Of a DNA stretch of 64,000 bases, positions 59,554 through 64,000 are shown piece after piece. Below the pieces are notes generated by a model. The model had not been told where the DNA came from and ran no database searches. It worked only from the letters and a program-made list of their open reading frames with translations. The position numbers and the translations under genes are program-made. This stretch comes from Terrirhizobium terrae (GTDB lineage: Bacteria > Pseudomonadota > Alphaproteobacteria > Rhizobiales > Rhizobiaceae), in contig NZ_CP104992.1 of NCBI RefSeq assembly GCF_030323265.1, forward strand, positions 1,115,501 through 1,179,500, given 5' to 3'. Numbering within the stretch: position 1 is the first letter of the stretch; the number at the start of each line of letters is the position of its first letter.

Positions 59554-61635
59554 CTACTCCACAAACACCCTCACCGTCGCAGCCCTTCCGGCCGCATCGA
59601 TCACCGTGAGCGTCGAAAACCCTGCCCCTTCCGGCAGCCATTGATTGGTGCGGCGGCGGGAGAGGTCGGCGAGCGGCTTGCCGTTGGCGAGCCAGCGGAA
59701 GGGCGGACGGCCGCCCTGCAGCTTCAGCACCAATGGCGAGATCTCACCCGACAAGGCTCCGAGATCGACCTTCGCCCCTTCCGGCGGATAGACGATCTGC
59801 GGCGCGCTCTCCCGGGCCGACGCGCGGATCAGCCCGCTGGACGTGACCGCAAACCGTCGCTGGGAGATCGGCAGATCGGATTGCGCCAGCCGCACGGCAC
59901 CGGCGGGCGGCAGCGGATGGGGCGTGAACGGCACGCCCGAGCGCGAAAACGCCTCGAACAGGATCGGCGCCGCCGTCTGGTAGCCGGCGATGCCGGGCAC
60001 CGCGCCATTATCCGGCCGCCCGACCCAGACGCCGAGCACAAAGCGCCCGTCATAACCGACCGACCAGGCATCGCGATAGCCGTAGCTCGTGCCGGTCTTG
60101 TAGGCGATGCCGAGTTTTCTGCTGCCGGTCGGCGGCAGCACGTCGGAGAGAATGTCGGTGACGTTCCAGATCGCCTGACGCTCGAGCATCGGCTCATTGT
60201 CCAGCTTGGCCGGCTGCTCGTCTATTCCATTGCCGATGCGAACCGGCTGGCCGCCATTGGCGAGTGCGGCGTAGCTCTGCACCAGTTCTTTCAGCGTGAT
60301 ACCGACGCCGCCGAGACCAATCGCAAGCCCCGGCGCCTCGTTGGGTGGCAGCACCGGCCTGACATCGGCGCGGCGGAACCGGATCATCAGCCGCGACGGC
60401 CCGACCGCATCGAGCAGCCGGACAGCGGGCACGTTGAGTGACAGCTGCAGCGCCTGACGCACCGTCACGTCGCCCTGATAGGTCATGTCGAAATTCTTGG
60501 GCCGGTAGCCGAAGAAATCCGCCGGGCGATCCTCGATCATCGTTTCCTGGGAGACGAGCCCCTGCTCGAAGGCAAGCCCGTAGATGAAGGGTTTGAGCGT
60601 GGATCCCGGCGAACGCAGCCGCCGCGTCATATCGATCCAGCCGGAACGCCCGGCATCGAAATAATCCGCCGACCCCACCTCACCGACGATCTCCCCGGTC
60701 GTCGCATCGGCCATGACCATCGCGACCGAAACCTTTGGCGCGAGTTTGGCCGCGGCCTCGCGGGCGACCTCCTCCAGCTGTCTCTGGATATTGCGCTTCA
60801 GCGTGCTGCGATATTCTTCCGCTTTCGGCTGTTTCCGAATGGCGGCTTCTGCGAGATGCGCCGCATAGGCCGGCAGTTGCAGCCTTTGCCGCGGCATCAC
60901 GTCGTGGGCGGCGCGCTCCACCTCACCCTCGCCGGTCACTTCTGCCACGGCAGGCCGGGCCAGCACCCGCTCGCGGGCGGCGAGTGCTACGGCCGGATGC
61001 CGGTCAGGCCGCCGCGATTCCGGTGATTGCGGCAGGGCGACGAGGAGCGCGGCTTCGGCCACCGTCAACCGCTTCGGCTCCTTGCCGAACCATGCAAGGC
61101 TTGCGGCCCGAATACCCTCCAGATTGCCGCCATAGGGGGCGTGGGTCAGGTAGAGCTGCAGGATCTCCTGTTTGCTAAGGCGTCGCTCGATCTGGATGGC
61201 GCGGGCGAGCTGCAGCAGTTTGGCCGAAAACGATCGCGTCTCGCGCGGCTCGATCAGCCGCGCCACCTGCATGGATAGCGTCGAGGCGCCGGAAACGATC
61301 CGGCCATTGGTGACAAGCTGGAAGGCGGCGCGGCCGATCGCCCATGGATCAATGCCGCCATGTTCGTAGAAGCGGCGGTCCTCATAGGCGATCAGCATGT
61401 CGAGGAAGCGCGGATCGACATCCTCGACATCCGTCTTCAGCCGCCAGCGGCCTTGCGGCGTGGCGAAGGCACGCAGCAGCTCGCCATCGGCATCCAGCAC
61501 CTCCCGCGAGACGGTCATGGCGTTGTCCAGCGGCGGCGGATAGGCGCGATCGGCCCACTCCAGACCAAGCGCAGTTGCGCCTGCCAGAATGAGGCAGGTG
61601 CCGACACCGATCGAGAATTTCCACCTGCGTTTCAT
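59554..61635 (-). CDS. pbpC: penicillin-binding protein 1C
   Basis: This 693-aa bifunctional peptidoglycan synthase has an N-terminal anchor (FSIGVGTCLILAGATALGL). The GT51 domain (about 45-240) has LIAYEDRRFYEHGGIDP and GASTLSMQVARLI. The transpeptidase domain (about 300-560) has SPGSTLKPFIYGL (SxxK), LQLSLNVPAV (SxN) and AYKTGTSYGYRDAW (KTG). The C-terminal 100 residues are the PBP1C-specific domain. It follows the alpha-2-macroglobulin gene on the same strand, the known pairing in many Gram-negatives, with a 240-bp repeat-filled gap. The frame is intact. Confidence 0.95.
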   Translation of the reverse strand: MKRRWKFSIGVGTCLILAGATALGLEWADRAYPPPLDNAMTVSREVLDADGELLRAFATPQGRWRLKTDVEDVDPRFLDMLIAYEDRRFYEHGGIDPWAIGRAAFQLVTNGRIVSGASTLSMQVARLIEPRETRSFSAKLLQLARAIQIERRLSKQEILQLYLTHAPYGGNLEGIRAASLAWFGKEPKRLTVAEAALLVALPQSPESRRPDRHPAVALAARERVLARPAVAEVTGEGEVERAAHDVMPRQRLQLPAYAAHLAEAAIRKQPKAEEYRSTLKRNIQRQLEEVAREAAAKLAPKVSVAMVMADATTGEIVGEVGSADYFDAGRSGWIDMTRRLRSPGSTLKPFIYGLAFEQGLVSQETMIEDRPADFFGYRPKNFDMTYQGDVTVRQALQLSLNVPAVRLLDAVGPSRLMIRFRRADVRPVLPPNEAPGLAIGLGGVGITLKELVQSYAALANGGQPVRIGNGIDEQPAKLDNEPMLERQAIWNVTDILSDVLPPTGSRKLGIAYKTGTSYGYRDAWSVGYDGRFVLGVWVGRPDNGAVPGIAGYQTAAPILFEAFSRSGVPFTPHPLPPAGAVRLAQSDLPISQRRFAVTSSGLIRASARESAPQIVYPPEGAKVDLGALSGEISPLVLKLQGGRPPFRWLANGKPLADLSRRRTNQWLPEGAGFSTLTVIDAAGRAATVRVFVE

Positions 61636-61722
61636 TCGGGTTCTTCTAGTAGCTGAAGTAGCGAGTTCGATGCGTCTTTCGGATCGTGCGTAATGGAGAT
61701 CAGCGGATCACTATAATAGGAA

Positions 61723-61852
61723 GTCCCCTCCCAAACCCTCCCCACAAGGGGAGGGCTTAACTGGACCGCACCGCCGAGATCCCAGTGGTCCGAGCGAGTA
61801 CTGCGGGTTCTCTCCCCCTTGTGGGGGAGATGGCCGGCAGGCCAGAGGGGGT
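61723..61852. repeat. palindromic intergenic element (family B)
   Basis: Left hairpin CCCTCCCCACAAGGGGAGGG and right hairpin TCTCCCCCTTGTGGGGGAGA are about 70 bases apart. The outer ends GTCCCCTC and GAGGGGGT are near-inverted. It lies between the alpha-2-macroglobulin gene and pbpC. Confidence 0.78.
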
Positions 61853-61872
61853 ATTCATCGCGCAGGTTCCGG

Positions 61873-64000
61873 TTACGTGAGAGTGCAGCAGGAGAGACCA
61901 AACCCGCTCGTTCCCCGACCGCCACATTCACTGCCCCCAACCACCCCCATCTTGCCCATCGCCGTGCGCGCGGAAAACTGCGGGCGGTACATATCCTCCA
62001 CCTGCGCTGCCGGATGATCGTAGACGCCGGGCGTTACGGCACGGACGACATAGGCCAGTGTGATCTGCCGGTTGTCGCCCTGGCTGCGGTCGAAAGCTGC
62101 AACGAAGCGGTCGTTGCGGAATTCGGTGTGAGCCGCCTGCACCTCCTCGATCCAGTCGAAATTGGTGAGGTTGGCGCTGTTGACGATCGACGGATTATCG
62201 ATCTCGAAACCGGCCGGCAGGAGATCCGTGACGACGATGCGCGACGGCCAGTCGTTGGTCTCGGTGACGGTCAGAACAACGACATAACGCTCGTTCTGCT
62301 TGGCCTCGCTGACATTCGCTTCCTCGCCGGCCATGGTGTAATAGGTCCGGGCAATCTCGAATCCATCGCCGCCGGCCGGAAGCGGCGTTGCAGGTGCGGC
62401 AACCGTGGTGATGGCGGCCGACAGCGCATCGGCGCTGTCATTGCGCACCGTCAGGGGATGATCGAGCAGCACGTCACCGGCCATCTGCGACATCAGCGTG
62501 CCGGTATGGACAGCGCCGTTGACGGTGAGCTTGAGGCTGTCATCGCCGTTCTGCAGGGCGCGGGCGGCGAGCAGCATCCAGGTCTGTTCCTGGGTGCTGG
62601 TGTATTTCTTCGCACTCCATTCCTTGGCAACGACATCCGCCAGCGCCGGCACGATCGGCGGCACCGGCCGGCTCTCGGCGGCAAGCGCCAGCACGGCCGC
62701 ACCATCACGCAGCGACGAGCCGTAGTCGGAGCGGGCAAGGCTGACCTTATGAACCTGCGCGTTTTCCGACATCTGCAGCGCGGCACTGAAGATCGACTGC
62801 GAGCGCTGGCCATCGCCGTAGAGCGACAACGCTGCTGCGATATGGGCCTTGGCAAGCGGCGTCGGGAAATCGCCGAGCATCGTGTCGGCGTAATAGCGCA
62901 GATCGCTGATCGCGGCCTTGCGGTTGCGGGCCAGAACATAGAGCGCATAGGCGATCTGGTTGCCCTGATCGCGGACATTGGTCGTGTAGGCGAGCGTGTT
63001 CTGCAGGTTTTCCAGCGCCTGGACGAGCGGCTTTTCCGGCACGTCATAGCCCTGTTCGCGAGCACGAGAGAGGAAGTCGCTCACATAGGCGTCGAGCCAG
63101 AGATCGCTGCCCGCGCCATCCGGTCCCCAAAGGCCAAAACTGCCGGCCGACGCCTGGAAGGACAGGACGCGATAGATGGCATCCTGCACCCGCTTCTTTA
63201 CCTCGGCATCGTCAGCCAGCCCGTTCTGCACCGCCATTTCGCTGAGATAGAGAAGCGGCAGCGCCCGGCTGGTCGTCTGCTCGGCGCAGCCGTAAGGGTA
63301 ACGGCTGAGGCTCATCAGCAGCGCCGGGATATCGAAGGCGTTGGAGCGGCTGACATTGACGCTGACCGAAGCGCCCTGCAGCACGCTGTCGGCCAGCAGG
63401 TTGCTGTCGACGGTGACACTCGCCCCGGGCTTCAGATCGACCAGCCGCCGTTCCGTCACCGGCATTGCTGCGGGACAGAATCGGGATGTTGAGCACCTGA
63501 TCGACGGAGAGACCTGAGCTATTGGCGAGCTTGATCGAGATCGTGCCGTCGCCGGGCTCGATGCCGACCAGTGGCAGGGTGACGCTGGTTTTTCCACCGG
63601 CCGCCAGTTCCACCGGCTTTATCGCGCTCTGGCCGATGGCGACCGCATCGCTGGTTCCGACGGTGAGATCATAGGTCCCGGCCGGGCCATCGGTATTGGC
63701 GATGTCGAGCCTCAGATTGCTGTCGTCTCCCGGCGCCAGGAATCGCGGCAGGCTGGAGGTGATGACGATCGGATCGCGGATGATGACATCCTTGACGCCG
63801 TGACCGACACCGGATTTCGACCAGGCGACGGCCATGACCCTTGCGGTGCCGTTGAACTGCGGAATGTCGAAGGAGACCTTCGCCCTGCCTTCACCGTCCA
63901 GCTTCACCGGACCGGAGAAGAAGGCCACCAGCTTTTCCTTCGGGGGCTGGCCTGCAGCGCCATGCTGCCGCCATCGCCGCCGGTCCTCAGGCGCCCGGTC
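61873..64000 (-). CDS. bacterial alpha-2-macroglobulin, C-terminal part (frameshifted, cut by window edge)
   Basis: About 710 residues of a large periplasmic protein enter from the right edge. MG domains (GRAKVSFDIPQFNGTARVMA, IRDPIVITSSLPRFLAPGDD) precede a thioester domain with the motif YPYGCAEQTTSRALPL, in which Cys and Gln form the thioester. Helical TED sequence (RVLSFQASAGSFGLWGPDGAG) and a terminal domain follow. It traps proteases, and in bacteria it is usually paired with PbpC for repair of breached envelopes. A surplus base near 63478 breaks the frame; removing it gives NIPILPAAMPVTERRL. If the C5 run near 61932-61936 is also short by one, the protein would end earlier. Confidence 0.92.

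Overview
The window is about 64 kb of high-GC chromosomal DNA from an alphaproteobacterium, almost certainly a member of the Rhizobiaceae (Rhizobium/Agrobacterium/Ensifer/Shinella relatives). The evidence is the pair of cyclic beta-1,2-glucan genes ndvA/ndvB (chvA/chvB), a SAM-II riboswitch ahead of metA, an RpoH2-type sigma factor, EcfG-type general-stress promoters, and the PHA cycle genes phaA/phaB/phaR close to pyc. It is ordinary chromosome: no phage, plasmid, IS element, CRISPR array, tRNA or rRNA was seen.

Layout. 1-0.5 kb: start of metA (minus) behind a SAM-II riboswitch and terminator, then a tiny candidate lipoprotein. 0.7-4.3 kb: thiamine diphosphokinase, an Uup-type ABC-F ATPase, a single-domain response regulator with an EcfG promoter, and a VOC protein. 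4.6-8.1 kb: TPP riboswitch and thiBPQ. 8.3-11.6 kb: M48 lipoprotein protease, rpoH2 (EcfG promoter) and carD. 12.2-17.8 kb (minus): a lone flavin monooxygenase-like gene, fdxA, an S4 RNA-binding protein and a SUV3-like helicase with an RGG-rich tail. 18-21.7 kb: two small stress-type envelope genes, phaB-phaA and divergent phaR. 21.8-28.9 kb: rpmF, GST, mtgA, polyprenyl synthase, OmpA-like lipoprotein, ispG, an MFS transporter and a DeoR regulator. 29-33.4 kb: pyc and a LuxR-type AHL-receptor homologue. 33.7-44.8 kb: ndvA and ndvB, convergent, separated by a repeat-rich gap. 45-50 kb: M20 amidohydrolase, a 47-aa membrane protein, threonine dehydratase-like enzyme, EEP hydrolase and a cardiolipin synthase-like PLD. 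50-59 kb: class III aminotransferase and M20 hydrolase facing a complete dppABCDF operon, probably one peptide or amino-acyl uptake and catabolism module. 59.5-64 kb: pbpC and the 3' part of a bacterial alpha-2-macroglobulin gene.

Data quality. About 23 single-base frameshifts interrupt otherwise conserved genes. Most are one-base shortages in homopolymers, which points to uncorrected long-read or homopolymer errors, not real gene decay. I annotate these genes as whole loci and give each suspected indel position.

The most interesting signals are the three perfect EcfG promoters (GGAAC-N16/17-CGTT), two families of repeated palindromic intergenic elements, an orphan intrinsic terminator between ndvA and ndvB that may end an unannotated small RNA, and a LuxR solo with an intact AHL-binding signature. 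I saw no clearly novel multi-gene system.
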